The notes under the pieces were generated by a model. The model saw nothing but the letters and a program-made list of their open reading frames with translations, did not search any database and was not told the origin of the DNA. A program made the position numbers and the translations under genes. Source: JAJDYQ01 sp942491945 (GTDB taxonomy: Bacteria > Pseudomonadota > Gammaproteobacteria > JAJDYQ01). Taken from it: a stretch of DNA of 64,000 nucleotides. The stretch lies in assembly GCA_942491945.1 (NCBI GenBank), contig CALODD010000067.1:10350-74349 (forward strand). Reading direction: 5' to 3'. The first letter of the stretch is position 1. The number at the start of each line of letters is the position of its first letter. Below, in pieces: positions 18,535 through 27,285 of this stretch.

Positions 18535-19957
18535 TTATATCTGCTTCCTGTATTTCGACCCAGAAGGTGCTTCCATTATTAGGTATCGATTCAAATCCAA
18601 TTGTACCTCCCATCTCCTCAACAAGTCGTTTAGAAATAGCCAGGCCAACACCACTACCTTCGATCAAACCTGCTTCACGACCGAGACGATCAAAAGAATT
18701 AAATACTCGTTCCTGTTTATCATATGGAATACCTGTACCGGTATCTTTCACACAGACTTTAATCTTCCTGTTTTCTATTCGACTAACCATGACATCGACT
18801 CTACCACCAGGCTCATTATATTTAATCGCGTTTGTAATAATATTTAACAGTATCTGCTTAAAACGCGTCACATCTGTATAGAGCGCCATTGCTTTTAGGT
18901 CTTCAGTCTCATCAGGAAGATATAATTCAACATCATATTTCTCCAGCTGACTATCAACCATTTTTTTACAGGTGCCAAACATATCTATGAGATTTGTGTA
19001 TTCAAAATTTAGCTTGGATTTACCGGTTTCTATTCGAGACAGTTCAAGCACCTCATTTATCAATGTCAGCAAGTGTTCACCTGAATTGGAAATCATTTCA
19101 ACATTATCACGCTGATCTTCCGTTAGATCTTCGTCCTTTAGAAGTTGTGAAAAGCCAATCACGGCATTCAAAGGTGTACGTAACTCATGCGACATGCTGG
19201 ATAAAAACTCTGTCTTACTTTGATTGGCTTGCTCTGCTGACTGCTTGGCACTAAGTGCATCATCACGAGCTTCGATTAATTCATGCATCGTTTTTCGCTG
19301 ACGATTATCGAGAGACTTAAATCTGCTGAGTACACCCGTCGCGATCGCCAGGCTCAGGAGTAACCCGATAGTAAATAACGTTGCCATCCACTGGTTACTT
19401 TGCTTGTGATAAAGATTATTTTTTGCAATATCGTCTTTAAAGCCTTCTTGCTGATAATTAATCATATTACGGACTGCTACGAGCAAGTTATTTATCGTGC
19501 CCGATAACTCTCTGCCCATGAGTCGTTGAGCTTCATCCAGTTCATCATTTTCGATCAAATTTACAATACCATCTTCGGTCCAGTAATTATCTGTTGCACC
19601 TTTAATGACCTTTTCCATTAGCTGCTTTTCCTCATCGGTATCTAGCAATACCAGCAATGCATCACGGCTTTTAATAAATTCAAGAGGAAGGTAGCGAAAA
19701 CGCAACAGTAGCTCATCACGTTCAAAATAATCTTCTGTAATAACAACCGCACGTAGAATGGCCAGCCGCTCAATGGCGACATCATTCATGGCTAGTGCGA
19801 GTTCGACCTTGCGCGTACGGTCATTCGTAATGTCATCGGCTTTATCGATGATGTGCTGCATCTGCGTTAAACCAAAGACAGCAATGAGTAATAAAATACC
19901 GATTAAGGTACCAAAACCCAGGAGGAGGAGACGTTTGCTATTGCCAGCTTCAAGCAT
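18521..19957 (-). CDS. Membrane sensor histidine kinase
   Basis: A 478-residue kinase. A first helix at about residues 9-31 and a second at about 190-210 enclose a ~155-residue, mostly helical periplasmic domain of the four-helix-bundle kind. A linker coiled coil leads to the HisKA box MSHELRTPLNAVIGFSQ, with the phosphorylated histidine at residue 257. HATPase_c follows with NIITNAIKYN, KDTGTGIP, FNSFDRLG and GSGVGLAISKRL. It has no receiver domain and no adjacent response regulator. It heads the operon-like run with xthA, the UPF0158-like gene and the second Cache protein. Its kinase core closely resembles that of the 141-1,847 kinase. Confidence 0.9.
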   Translation of the reverse strand: MLEAGNSKRLLLLGFGTLIGILLLIAVFGLTQMQHIIDKADDITNDRTRKVELALAMNDVAIERLAILRAVVITEDYFERDELLLRFRYLPLEFIKSRDALLVLLDTDEEKQLMEKVIKGATDNYWTEDGIVNLIENDELDEAQRLMGRELSGTINNLLVAVRNMINYQQEGFKDDIAKNNLYHKQSNQWMATLFTIGLLLSLAIATGVLSRFKSLDNRQRKTMHELIEARDDALSAKQSAEQANQSKTEFLSSMSHELRTPLNAVIGFSQLLKDEDLTEDQRDNVEMISNSGEHLLTLINEVLELSRIETGKSKLNFEYTNLIDMFGTCKKMVDSQLEKYDVELYLPDETEDLKAMALYTDVTRFKQILLNIITNAIKYNEPGGRVDVMVSRIENRKIKVCVKDTGTGIPYDKQERVFNSFDRLGREAGLIEGSGVGLAISKRLVEEMGGTIGFESIPNNGSTFWVEIQEADINENQ

Positions 19958-20034
19958 AGGGCTTTATAGCAAATTCCTATGAAGATAAAACCAGGATATT
20001 AAAACTTTTGTAAATATCTGAGTCTAGACAGTAA

Positions 20035-20685
20035 TTAGACCGGGTTATATCCGCCAAAGCGCTCTTTAACCTTACCTTCAAGATACTTGAAGCCGATAAA
20101 GAAACCGGTAATTAGTGTCAGCAAAGGAATAATTAGCCAGAAGATATAATTTTTCTTCGTCGGTCGATTGTCGGTTTGCTGGCGCAGTTCGCGTAGTTCA
20201 TCGACCTGACGTGTGTTTTGAGTCTGTAATTCACTTAAGCGATTTTGTAATGATTCGCGTTCTGCTTCTGCCTGTTCGACACGCTTAATAAGCACAGTAT
20301 CTTTTGTTTCTGGGACAGCGGGTTGTTCGAGTATTAGATCTGTATGTTTGGATCGAAGACTATCCAGCTCTTCCTGAACTTCGGCCAGTTTAACTACTGC
20401 CGGTTTTTCTTTCAGAAGATAACTGCTTTTGACCCAGCCTTTTGTTCCGCTCTCGGTTTTTACCTGGGCATAGCTATCATCACGTTTTAGTAACTCGACT
20501 TTATCACCAGACTTGAGGGCTGGCAGCGTCTGACTCAACGCACTGTCTTTGTACATTTTCAGCGTCAGCTGGTCAGAAACGTAACGTACTTCTGCAACTA
20601 CAGCGGTGGAAGCTACCAATAGTAAACCGCCAGCAATCAGGCGAAGGCTGGTATTCACACAACAAAGTGAAAGGTTATATGGCAT
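20035..20685 (-). CDS. TIGR04211-type SH3-domain membrane protein
   Basis: After a signal-like segment (LIAGGLLLVASTAVVAEV), a bacterial SH3 domain covers about 60-70 residues (LTLKMYKD, GDKVELLKRDDSYAQVKTESGTKGWVKSSYL). A coiled coil follows, then a C-terminal membrane helix (NYIFWLIIPLLTLITGFFIGF) and a short basic tail. This layout matches the TIGR04211 SH3-and-anchor family, whose function is not established; envelope location is likely. The start is uncertain: the frame opens at a TTG at 20,709, and ATG 20,685 is the first ATG. No good ribosome site precedes either. Confidence 0.8.
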   Translation of the reverse strand: MPYNLSLCCVNTSLRLIAGGLLLVASTAVVAEVRYVSDQLTLKMYKDSALSQTLPALKSGDKVELLKRDDSYAQVKTESGTKGWVKSSYLLKEKPAVVKLAEVQEELDSLRSKHTDLILEQPAVPETKDTVLIKRVEQAEAERESLQNRLSELQTQNTRQVDELRELRQQTDNRPTKKNYIFWLIIPLLTLITGFFIGFKYLEGKVKERFGGYNPV

Positions 20686-20861
20686 ACAAAACAGCGTGTT
20701 TTGGCTCAATTACAAAGTATTTTAGTATATTATCATTATAACTCTATGTAATTAAAGATATTTATTTATCAATTATTCTGATCGTTTATTCGAATTGCGC
20801 CCTACGAACGAATTGGTAACAATCCAGTCTATTCGCTTACTTCTAATCTGCAGGAACTCCA

Positions 20862-22235
20862 ATGTCTAAATCCAAGCCAGAACATTTCGACCTCATCGCT
20901 ATTGGTGGCGGTAGCGGCGGCTTATCAACACCGGAATGGGCGGCGCGCTACTACGGCAAAAAATGCGCTGTCGTAGAGAGTAAAGAGCTCGGAGGCACCT
21001 GCGTTAATGTCGGCTGTGTACCGAAAAAAGTCATGTGGTTTGCAGCTTCTCATGCCCATAACCTGGAAACCGCCAAAGACTTTGGTTTCGACGTGGAAAA
21101 TAAAGGCCACGACTGGAATACGCTGGTTGAAGGACGTAATAAATACATTGGTGGAATTTTGAGCTGGTATGACACTTTTATGGATGATCTCAACATTACG
21201 CATCTAAAAGGCCATGCTAAATTCATAGATAGCAACACAATCGAGGTTAATGGCAGCCAGTACACAGCAGATCACATCCTGATTGCGACAGGTGGCAAAC
21301 CCTTCGTTCTACCAGTACCTGGCGCTGAGCTGGGTATTACCTCAGACGGTTTCTTTGAACTCGACAAACGCCCGGATCACGTCTGCATCATCGGTGGCGG
21401 CTATATCGGTGTTGAACTGGCGGGTGTACTCAATGCCCTGGGTTCGAAAGTCTGCCTGACCATGCGGACACATGACGAAGATTTCATCCCTCAGTTTGAT
21501 TGCACCCTGCGCGAAGTCCTGATGGAAGAAATGGTCAAAGCCGGGGTTCGAATCGAACCGGGCAACAGCACCATTGACCGGCTGGAGAAACAGGACGACG
21601 GCACGATTACGCTGCACTGGGGTAATGGTGAAAAACTTGAAGGCTTCGATACGGTTATCTGGGCCGTAGGGCGTTCGCCAAATATTGATGGCCTGGATCT
21701 GGATGCCGCAGGCGTCGAATATACAGATCGTGGGTTTATTCCAACCGATGATTACCAGAATACCAATGTAGAAGGTATTTACGCGGTCGGTGATGTTACG
21801 GGCCGTATGGCGCTGACACCGGTTGCGATTGCAGCCGCACGTCGCCTTGGTGACCGTCTATTTGGTAACCAGCCGGAACGTAAACTAGATTACGATCTTA
21901 TCCCTTCTGTGGTTTTCTCGCATCCACCCATGGCCACTGTCGGTATGACCGAGCAGGAAGCCCGTGAAAAACACGGTGGAACGGTAAAGATTTATCAATC
22001 CCGTTTCTCACCCATGGCCTACAGCTTATCTGAGCACAAAGTCGATACCGCTCTGAAACTGGTATGTATTGGCGCCGATGAAAAGGTCGTCGGTTGCCAT
22101 ATCATCGGCGACGGTGCAGATGAAATGCTGCAGGGTTTTGCCGTTGCCATCAAGATGGGTGCCACCAAGGCTGATTTCGATAATACCGTCGCGATTCACC
22201 CCACCAGTTCCGAGGAACTCGTTACCTTGCGATAG
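20862..22235 (+). CDS. gor: Glutathione-disulfide reductase
   Basis: A 457-residue flavoprotein disulfide reductase that reduces glutathione disulfide with NADPH. The FAD dinucleotide motif is AIGGGSGGLSTPEWAARYG-like at residue 13, and the redox pair is in GGTCVNVGCVPKKVMW. The NADPH-binding GGGYIGVELAGVLNALG is followed by MRTHD; arginines after the strand fit NADPH preference. The C-terminal interface ends with AIHPTSSEELVTLR, holding the His-Pro of the active site. A GGAAC stretch lies before the ATG. It is divergent from the SH3 protein and is followed by the repeat at 22,246. Confidence 0.94.
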   Translation: MSKSKPEHFDLIAIGGGSGGLSTPEWAARYYGKKCAVVESKELGGTCVNVGCVPKKVMWFAASHAHNLETAKDFGFDVENKGHDWNTLVEGRNKYIGGILSWYDTFMDDLNITHLKGHAKFIDSNTIEVNGSQYTADHILIATGGKPFVLPVPGAELGITSDGFFELDKRPDHVCIIGGGYIGVELAGVLNALGSKVCLTMRTHDEDFIPQFDCTLREVLMEEMVKAGVRIEPGNSTIDRLEKQDDGTITLHWGNGEKLEGFDTVIWAVGRSPNIDGLDLDAAGVEYTDRGFIPTDDYQNTNVEGIYAVGDVTGRMALTPVAIAAARRLGDRLFGNQPERKLDYDLIPSVVFSHPPMATVGMTEQEAREKHGGTVKIYQSRFSPMAYSLSEHKVDTALKLVCIGADEKVVGCHIIGDGADEMLQGFAVAIKMGATKADFDNTVAIHPTSSEELVTLR

Positions 22236-22245
22236 ATATTCCTGT

Positions 22246-22325
22246 CACAGAGGCACGGAGACACAGAGATTTTATAATTTATTTTCTCTGTGCCTTTGTG
22301 TCTCTGTGCCTTTGTGTCTCTGTGG
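22246..22325. repeat. Intergenic inverted repeat with 16-bp tandem units
   Basis: A left arm of CACAGAG-type sequence (22,246-22,269) faces an imperfectly complementary right arm (22,285-22,325) across an AT-rich loop. The right arm contains two adjacent copies of the 16-mer CTCTGTGCCTTTGTGT (22,286-22,301 and 22,302-22,317) and the start of a third. RNA from it could fold into a long stem. This CTCTGTG/CACAGAG-type element is known to me as a dispersed intergenic repeat in many bacteria; whether it acts as a terminator for gor is unknown. Confidence 0.7.
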
Positions 22326-22382
22326 TGAATAAGTAATTTCAATCATTTCATGGAATAATACGCGCCAGTTTTTTGCGCTGTA

Positions 22383-24458
22383 ATGACCATGACCACGACA
22401 CAAGATCTACTGTTTGAGCTGGGTACCGAAGAGTTACCCCCCGTTGCCCTGAAACGCCTTTCTCAGGCACTAACCGACGAATTTGCATCTGGCCTGAAAG
22501 ATGCCAATCTCGATTATTCGGAATTACAAAGCTTTGCCGCGCCACGCCGTCTGGCTGTGATCGCCAAAGATTGTGCGACGCGTCAGCAAGATCGGGAAAT
22601 CCAACGCCGTGGTCCTGCCGTAAAGGCCGCCTTCGACGGTGACGGTAATCCAACCAAAGCTGCGGAAGGTTTTGCGCGCTCCTGTGGCACAACGGTCGAC
22701 CAACTCGGTCGAGAAAAAACCGACAAAGGCGAGTGGTTGTCATTCAACCTCCAGGAAACTGGTAAAGAAGCAGCGGAGCTCTTGCCCGCGATTGCTGACA
22801 AAGCACTCAATCGACTACCGATTCCGAAACGCATGCGCTGGGGTGATTCCGATGCACAGTTTGTACGCCCGGTTCACTGGCTGGTCTTTATGCAGGGTGA
22901 AGACATTGTTCCCTGTGACCTGATGGGTGTCTCTGCGGGCAAACAAACCCGTGGCCACCGTTTCCATCATCCAGACACTATCGACATTAATACGCCGGCT
23001 GAATACGCCGACAAACTTAAAGAAGGCAAAGTCATTGCAGACTTTGCTTCCCGTCGCGAAAGTATCCGTGAACAGGTAAATGCAGAGGCCGCCAGCCTCG
23101 GAGGCCAAGCCGATATGGATGAAGCCTTGCTTGATGAAGTTACCGCGCTAGTAGAATGGCCGGTTCCTGTATCTGCAGGGTTTGAAGAAAAGTATCTAGA
23201 AGTTCCGAACGAGGCACTCATCTACACCATGAAAAAGAACCAGAAATATTTTCCGGTTCTCAATAAAGACGGCAGCCTGATGAATAACTTCATCACCATC
23301 GCCAATATCGAAAGCAGCAATCCAAAGGTTATCAGCGATGGTAATGAACGCGTGGTTCGTCCACGTCTTGCGGATGCAATGTTCTTCTGGCAACAGGACG
23401 GTAAGAAAAAACTCGAAGATCATCTGGAAGGCATGAAATCAGTGGTCTTTCAGCAAAAGCTTGGTTCGATGTTTGATAAGTCCGAGCGCGTTTCGAATCT
23501 GGCTGGCGTAATTGCTTCACATATCGATGGTGATGTTGAACTGGCCAAACGTGCTGGCCTGTTATCTCGTTGTGATCTGATGACTGAGACCGTTGGTGAG
23601 TTTGCCGAGATGCAGGGCATTATGGGTCGTCACCAGGCACGTCGTGATGGTGAGCCTGAAGAACTCGCTCTGGCGATGGATGAGTTTTATATGCCGCGTT
23701 TTTCTGGTGACCAGCTACCCGCGACCAAGACCGGCATTGCGATCTCACTAGCAGAAAAGATTGATACCTTACTCGGTATCTTTGGCATCGGTATGAAACC
23801 GACAGGTGATAAAGATCCATTCGCACTACGTCGTGCAGCGCTTGGTGCATTACGTATTCTGAAAGAACATGCGCTGGATATCGATTTACATGCATTATTA
23901 AAGCAGGCAACAGAACAACTTGGTGACAAGGTCGAAGCCGATAACGTCGCTGATGACGTTTACGACTTTATGATGAATCGTCTTAAAGGTTTGTACAGCG
24001 ATGACGGTGTATCAGCAGAAGCTTTTACCGCCGTTGCACAACGTCGTCCAGGCAACATTGCCGATTTCGACAAACGACTTAAAGCTGTAATGAGCTTCCA
24101 GCAACTCGCCGAAGCAGAATCACTGGCCGCAGCAAATAAACGCATTAGTAATATTCTGAAAAAATCGAGTGATGCGCAGTTACCTGAACTCAATGCCGAT
24201 CTATTCCAGCAAGACGAAGAACGCGTATTGAATGATCAGGTTCATGCCATGAGTGAAAAAGTCACGCCGATGTTACTGGAAGGTAACTATGAAGCGACTC
24301 TAAAAGAACTCGCCGGTTTGCGTGAACCCGTCGATACTTTTTTCGATAACGTCATGGTGATGGCTGACGATGCAGCCATCAAAGCAAATCGTCTTGCGTT
24401 ACTGACTCGCTTACAACATCTCTTTTTACAGGTTGCGGATATCTCGCATCTGTCATGA
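22383..24458 (+). CDS. glyS: Glycyl-tRNA synthetase beta subunit
   Basis: The beta chain of the two-subunit bacterial glycyl-tRNA synthetase, 691 residues, as expected. Motifs are DLLFELGTEELPP at the start, FAAPRRLAV, RRGPAVKAAFD, MRWGDSDAQFVRPVHW, GHRFHHPD, PNEALIYTMKKNQKYFPV, FFWQQDGKKKLEDH, and KDPFALRRAALGALRIL. Position 22,389 is an alternative ATG. The alpha-chain gene glyQ, normally directly upstream in gammaproteobacteria, is missing here; gor and a repeat occupy that place. The stop overlaps the next gene by 4 bases (ATGA). Confidence 0.97.
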   Translation: MTMTTTQDLLFELGTEELPPVALKRLSQALTDEFASGLKDANLDYSELQSFAAPRRLAVIAKDCATRQQDREIQRRGPAVKAAFDGDGNPTKAAEGFARSCGTTVDQLGREKTDKGEWLSFNLQETGKEAAELLPAIADKALNRLPIPKRMRWGDSDAQFVRPVHWLVFMQGEDIVPCDLMGVSAGKQTRGHRFHHPDTIDINTPAEYADKLKEGKVIADFASRRESIREQVNAEAASLGGQADMDEALLDEVTALVEWPVPVSAGFEEKYLEVPNEALIYTMKKNQKYFPVLNKDGSLMNNFITIANIESSNPKVISDGNERVVRPRLADAMFFWQQDGKKKLEDHLEGMKSVVFQQKLGSMFDKSERVSNLAGVIASHIDGDVELAKRAGLLSRCDLMTETVGEFAEMQGIMGRHQARRDGEPEELALAMDEFYMPRFSGDQLPATKTGIAISLAEKIDTLLGIFGIGMKPTGDKDPFALRRAALGALRILKEHALDIDLHALLKQATEQLGDKVEADNVADDVYDFMMNRLKGLYSDDGVSAEAFTAVAQRRPGNIADFDKRLKAVMSFQQLAEAESLAAANKRISNILKKSSDAQLPELNADLFQQDEERVLNDQVHAMSEKVTPMLLEGNYEATLKELAGLREPVDTFFDNVMVMADDAAIKANRLALLTRLQHLFLQVADISHLS

Positions 24459-24817
24459 GCGTCGATCACGATAACTGGTCTGGCATGATGGCCTCGGTGC
24501 AAGCCTTTCATGACAAACACCGTTTTAAAGAAACCGGTGGTGAAGACCTGACTTATCGCATTGCCTTAATGGCCGAAGAGCTGGGTGAAATTTCATCCTG
24601 TGTTACCAAAGGCAAACCACTCGAAGAATTATCCGAGGAAGTCGCTGATTTACTCATCCTGATCATGGGCACCGGCATCGCCGCCGATTTTGATCTGAAT
24701 GATGCCTTCTGGAAAAAAATGGATAAACTCATGCAACGCGAATCACGCATGGTCAACGGTCGTATCCGTGTTTCTGAATTTCGTGGCGTCGATCATAGCG
24801 AAGAGAAGAGCGCATGA
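24455..24817 (+). CDS. MazG-like nucleotide pyrophosphohydrolase
   Basis: A 120-residue all-helical protein. The metal-binding MazG pattern is visible as MAEELGEISSCV followed about 20 residues later by EELSEEVADLLILIMG (E-E-x-x-E ... E-x-x-D). It probably hydrolyses a nucleoside triphosphate to the monophosphate. The substrate cannot be told from sequence. It is translationally coupled to glyS upstream and to gmhB downstream by ATGA overlaps. Confidence 0.8.
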   Translation: MSVDHDNWSGMMASVQAFHDKHRFKETGGEDLTYRIALMAEELGEISSCVTKGKPLEELSEEVADLLILIMGTGIAADFDLNDAFWKKMDKLMQRESRMVNGRIRVSEFRGVDHSEEKSA

Positions 24818-25365
24818 AGAAGCTCATCATTCTCGATCGCGATGGTGTCATTAATCATGATTCGGATGACTATATTAAGTCACCGCAAGAATGGCAGCCG
24901 ATCGACGGTAGTCTGGAAGCTATAGCCCGTTTGAATCATGCCGGCTATCGTGTGGTCGTCGCAACCAATCAATCTGGTATCGCACGTAAGCTGTTCAGCA
25001 TCGATACCCTGATAGAAATGCATAATAAAATGCTACGTCTGACAGAAGAAGTGGGCGGTCATATCGAAGCCATCTTTTTTTGCCCACATGCGCCGAAAGA
25101 TGATTGCGATTGCCGCAAACCAAAACCTGGAATGTACATTGATATCAGCAAGCGATTCCATGTACCGCTGCATGATCTTCCTGTCATTGGAGATTCATTA
25201 CGTGATCTGCAGGCAGCCGCCGCGGTAAAAGCACAACCGTTTCTGGTAAAGACAGGTAAAGGAGAGAAAACCGCTGGGCTGCTCGAAGAATCTGGTCTTG
25301 GCGATATTCCAATCTTTGATGATCTTGCCCACGCTGCTGATTACATAATTTCTGAAGCGCCTTAA
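24814..25365 (+). CDS. gmhB: D-glycero-beta-D-manno-heptose 1,7-bisphosphate 7-phosphatase
   Basis: A 183-residue HAD phosphatase for making the heptose of lipopolysaccharide. The motif-1 pair is ILDRDGVIN; motif 2 is VATNQSGIAR; the zinc-binding insert CPHAPKDDCDCRKPKPGM shows three Cys and a His; motif 4 is VIGDSLRDLQAA. It overlaps the MazG-like gene by 4 bases and lies 13 bases before plsC, so glyS-mazG-like-gmhB-plsC is one transcription unit. A related histidinol-phosphatase role is less likely given the insert. Confidence 0.9.
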   Translation: MKKLIILDRDGVINHDSDDYIKSPQEWQPIDGSLEAIARLNHAGYRVVVATNQSGIARKLFSIDTLIEMHNKMLRLTEEVGGHIEAIFFCPHAPKDDCDCRKPKPGMYIDISKRFHVPLHDLPVIGDSLRDLQAAAAVKAQPFLVKTGKGEKTAGLLEESGLGDIPIFDDLAHAADYIISEAP

Positions 25366-25378
25366 TTTTAATATCACT

Positions 25379-26134
25379 ATGTTGTTTTTACGTTCCTTAC
25401 TCTTCTGGATTGGAATGACGATCTCTACCATCGTCATTACCCCAATTATTCCTTTACTGCGCCCAATCCCTTATAAGCTACGTTATCGTTACGCGCATAA
25501 CTGGACCAGATTTAATCTCTGGTGGTTACAGATTACCTGTGGGCTGAAATATCGCGTCAGTGGTGTCACTGATATTCCAGACGGTGCGCATATCGTCATG
25601 GCGAAACACCAGTCGGCATGGGAAACCATGGCATTACAAAAACTGTTTCCACCACAAGTGTGGATTATGAAACGGGAAATCTTCTGGATTCCCTTTTTCG
25701 GCTGGGCCATCGCTGCTATGGAGCCCATCGCTATTGATCGTTCATCAGGACGTAAAGCCGTCACACAAATAGTAGAGCAGGGCAGAAAGAAACTCGGTGA
25801 AGGTCACTGGATTGTTTTATTCCCCGAAGGCACACGCGTACCACCTGGTAAGAAAGGTCGTTATGGGCTCGGCGGTGCTATTCTGGCTACGGAAACCGGC
25901 TACTCTGTTATTCCGGTTGCACATAACGCTGGCGAATTCTGGAAACGTAATGACTTTATTAAACGCCCCGGTACCGTTGATGTCGTCATCGGTGAACCTA
26001 TAGAAAGTAAAGGTCTGACACCGAACGAACTGAATCAAAAAGTCGAAGCCTGGATAGAAGGGGAGATGGCGAAGATCAGTATCACACCGTATACGGGTGA
26101 GTTACATCAGCGGAAGATGAAGAAGAAAAAATAG
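25379..26134 (+). CDS. plsC: 1-acyl-sn-glycerol-3-phosphate acyltransferase
   Basis: A 251-residue inner-membrane acyltransferase of phospholipid synthesis. An N-terminal helix spans about residues 5-30. The catalytic block is KHQSAWETM, an HX4E rather than the textbook HX4D form; this variant also occurs in PlsC proteins. The acceptor-binding block is FPEGTRVPPGKKGRY. The tail is basic (RKMKKKK). It closes the glyS-to-plsC unit and converges on the toxin-antitoxin pair. Confidence 0.88.
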   Translation: MLFLRSLLFWIGMTISTIVITPIIPLLRPIPYKLRYRYAHNWTRFNLWWLQITCGLKYRVSGVTDIPDGAHIVMAKHQSAWETMALQKLFPPQVWIMKREIFWIPFFGWAIAAMEPIAIDRSSGRKAVTQIVEQGRKKLGEGHWIVLFPEGTRVPPGKKGRYGLGGAILATETGYSVIPVAHNAGEFWKRNDFIKRPGTVDVVIGEPIESKGLTPNELNQKVEAWIEGEMAKISITPYTGELHQRKMKKKK

Positions 26135-26137
26135 GAA

Positions 26138-26431
26138 TTATTCTTCTCTTGATACCCAGTAATCTGGTTTACGATGTAAGTGAGCAATAGCCACGATTAA
26201 AATTTCTGTCTCTTTAATCTGGTAAATTATTCCATAAGGAAATCGATTCACCAGACAACGTCGCGCGTATAAACTTATCGACTGATAAGATTCAGGGTAT
26301 TCAGAAATACGTTTTAGCGATTGGACAATCTCATCAACAAAACGATGACCTAAGCCTGTTTGTTCGTGTTCGTAATAATCAAACGCATCATCCAGCTCAT
26401 TACGAGCGGGATCAAGAAAGACTATTTTCAC
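26138..26431 (-). CDS. RelE/ParE-family toxin
   Basis: A 97-residue protein with the RelE/ParE layout: KIVFLDPARNELDDAFDYYE helix pair, a GLGHRFVDEI helix, then the beta-sheet RCLVNRFPYGIIYQIKETEILIVAIAHLHRKPDYW. The closing H-x-x-R-x-P-x-Y-W motif is typical of the ParE-like subgroup. Its start overlaps the antitoxin stop by 4 bases. Whether it attacks gyrase or mRNA cannot be told from sequence. Confidence 0.88.
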   Translation of the reverse strand: MKIVFLDPARNELDDAFDYYEHEQTGLGHRFVDEIVQSLKRISEYPESYQSISLYARRCLVNRFPYGIIYQIKETEILIVAIAHLHRKPDYWVSREE

Positions 26432-26646
26432 TTACTATATTTACCCAGTACCTCATTAACAGGAACAGCAGTTAATTCACCACGCTCATATGCTTCAACC
26501 CGAGCATCCGCTTCCTTAGCCCAGATAACATCAAGTTCGGAGTCAGGATGATCCAGACTGGATAATAATGTCTCAGCAATATCAGCACGTTCACTTGCTG
26601 TTAGTTCGAGTGCCTGTTTTATGATGGAGTGCGATTGTTGAGACAT
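26428..26646 (-). CDS. Addiction-module antitoxin
   Basis: A 72-residue protein of the short TIGR02574/'addiction module component' type: an N-terminal helix with LELTASERADIAETLLSSL and a WAKEADARVEAYERGE helix that would wrap the toxin. It lies just upstream of, and overlaps, the ParE/RelE-type toxin gene, the usual order for a type II pair. It is likely to repress its own promoter through the N-terminal part. Confidence 0.88.
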   Translation of the reverse strand: MSQQSHSIIKQALELTASERADIAETLLSSLDHPDSELDVIWAKEADARVEAYERGELTAVPVNEVLGKYSK

Positions 26647-26820
26647 AGTAAATAGCTTAGCAGTAAATAAATTTTTGGGGCAAGAATTTAACTTTTTCCT
26701 CTGAAACTAGCTAGCATTATGATTTATTATCCAATTATGAACTTAGCACCGTTCTTCCATTAGCTATTCTTTCTCAATACTACATTAGAGTTGTTTAAAT
26801 TTTACAGAAAAAAGCTAAAT

Positions 26821-27279
26821 TCAATAGTCCGACCATTCTGACTTTATTGTTATCGGTCTAGGATGAACATAAGTACTGTCTTTATAACCATTGCTACAGA
26901 CTTTACGTTCCCAATAGCCATTATCGTTGCTGCTTTGGAGCCTAATTAATCTATCGTCTTTATCATAGCAATGCTGACAAAATGGACCCTCTTTCTTATT
27001 CTCTTGATAAAGCCAATAATAAGGTTTCTCGTACTTTACATTCTTCTTAATTTGAAAAGATTCTTGAAGTTCTTTAATTGTTTCATCTTTCTGAAGAATG
27101 AGATTTTGAACTTCAGCTGTTTCTATTTTTGCATCGGCAAGCGCTGATATTAAATCAGCTAACTGCAATTTCACTTCGGCCTGTTCCAAAGATGAATTAC
27201 TTTCTTTTAATAATTTAGCAATCTCCGTTGCTGTTTTTACACTTCCTAAAATTGAAGCAATTGCTGTAAAATCGGGCAT
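26821..27279 (-). CDS. Hypothetical coiled-coil and zinc-ribbon-like protein
   Basis: A 152-residue soluble protein. Residues ~1-75 are helical and heptad-rich (LKESNSSLEQAEVKLQLADL). The second half starts PYYWLYQENKKEGPFCQHCYDKDDRLIRLQ, a C-x-x-C pair, and ends with one more Cys (KVCSNGY), which could form a small metal site. Proteins of this layout occur scattered across bacteria with no known function. Lower GC than its neighbours and the adjoining toxin-antitoxin pair suggest inserted DNA between plsC and gyrB. Confidence 0.65.
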   Translation of the reverse strand: MPDFTAIASILGSVKTATEIAKLLKESNSSLEQAEVKLQLADLISALADAKIETAEVQNLILQKDETIKELQESFQIKKNVKYEKPYYWLYQENKKEGPFCQHCYDKDDRLIRLQSSNDNGYWERKVCSNGYKDSTYVHPRPITIKSEWSDY

Positions 27280-27285
27280 ATTTAA

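Noticed and set aside
25379..26134. Loss of the PlsC catalytic Asp (HX4E instead of HX4D)
   Set aside because: The KHQSxWET form with Glu also occurs in otherwise normal PlsC proteins as far as I recall, so it is not treated as inactivation.
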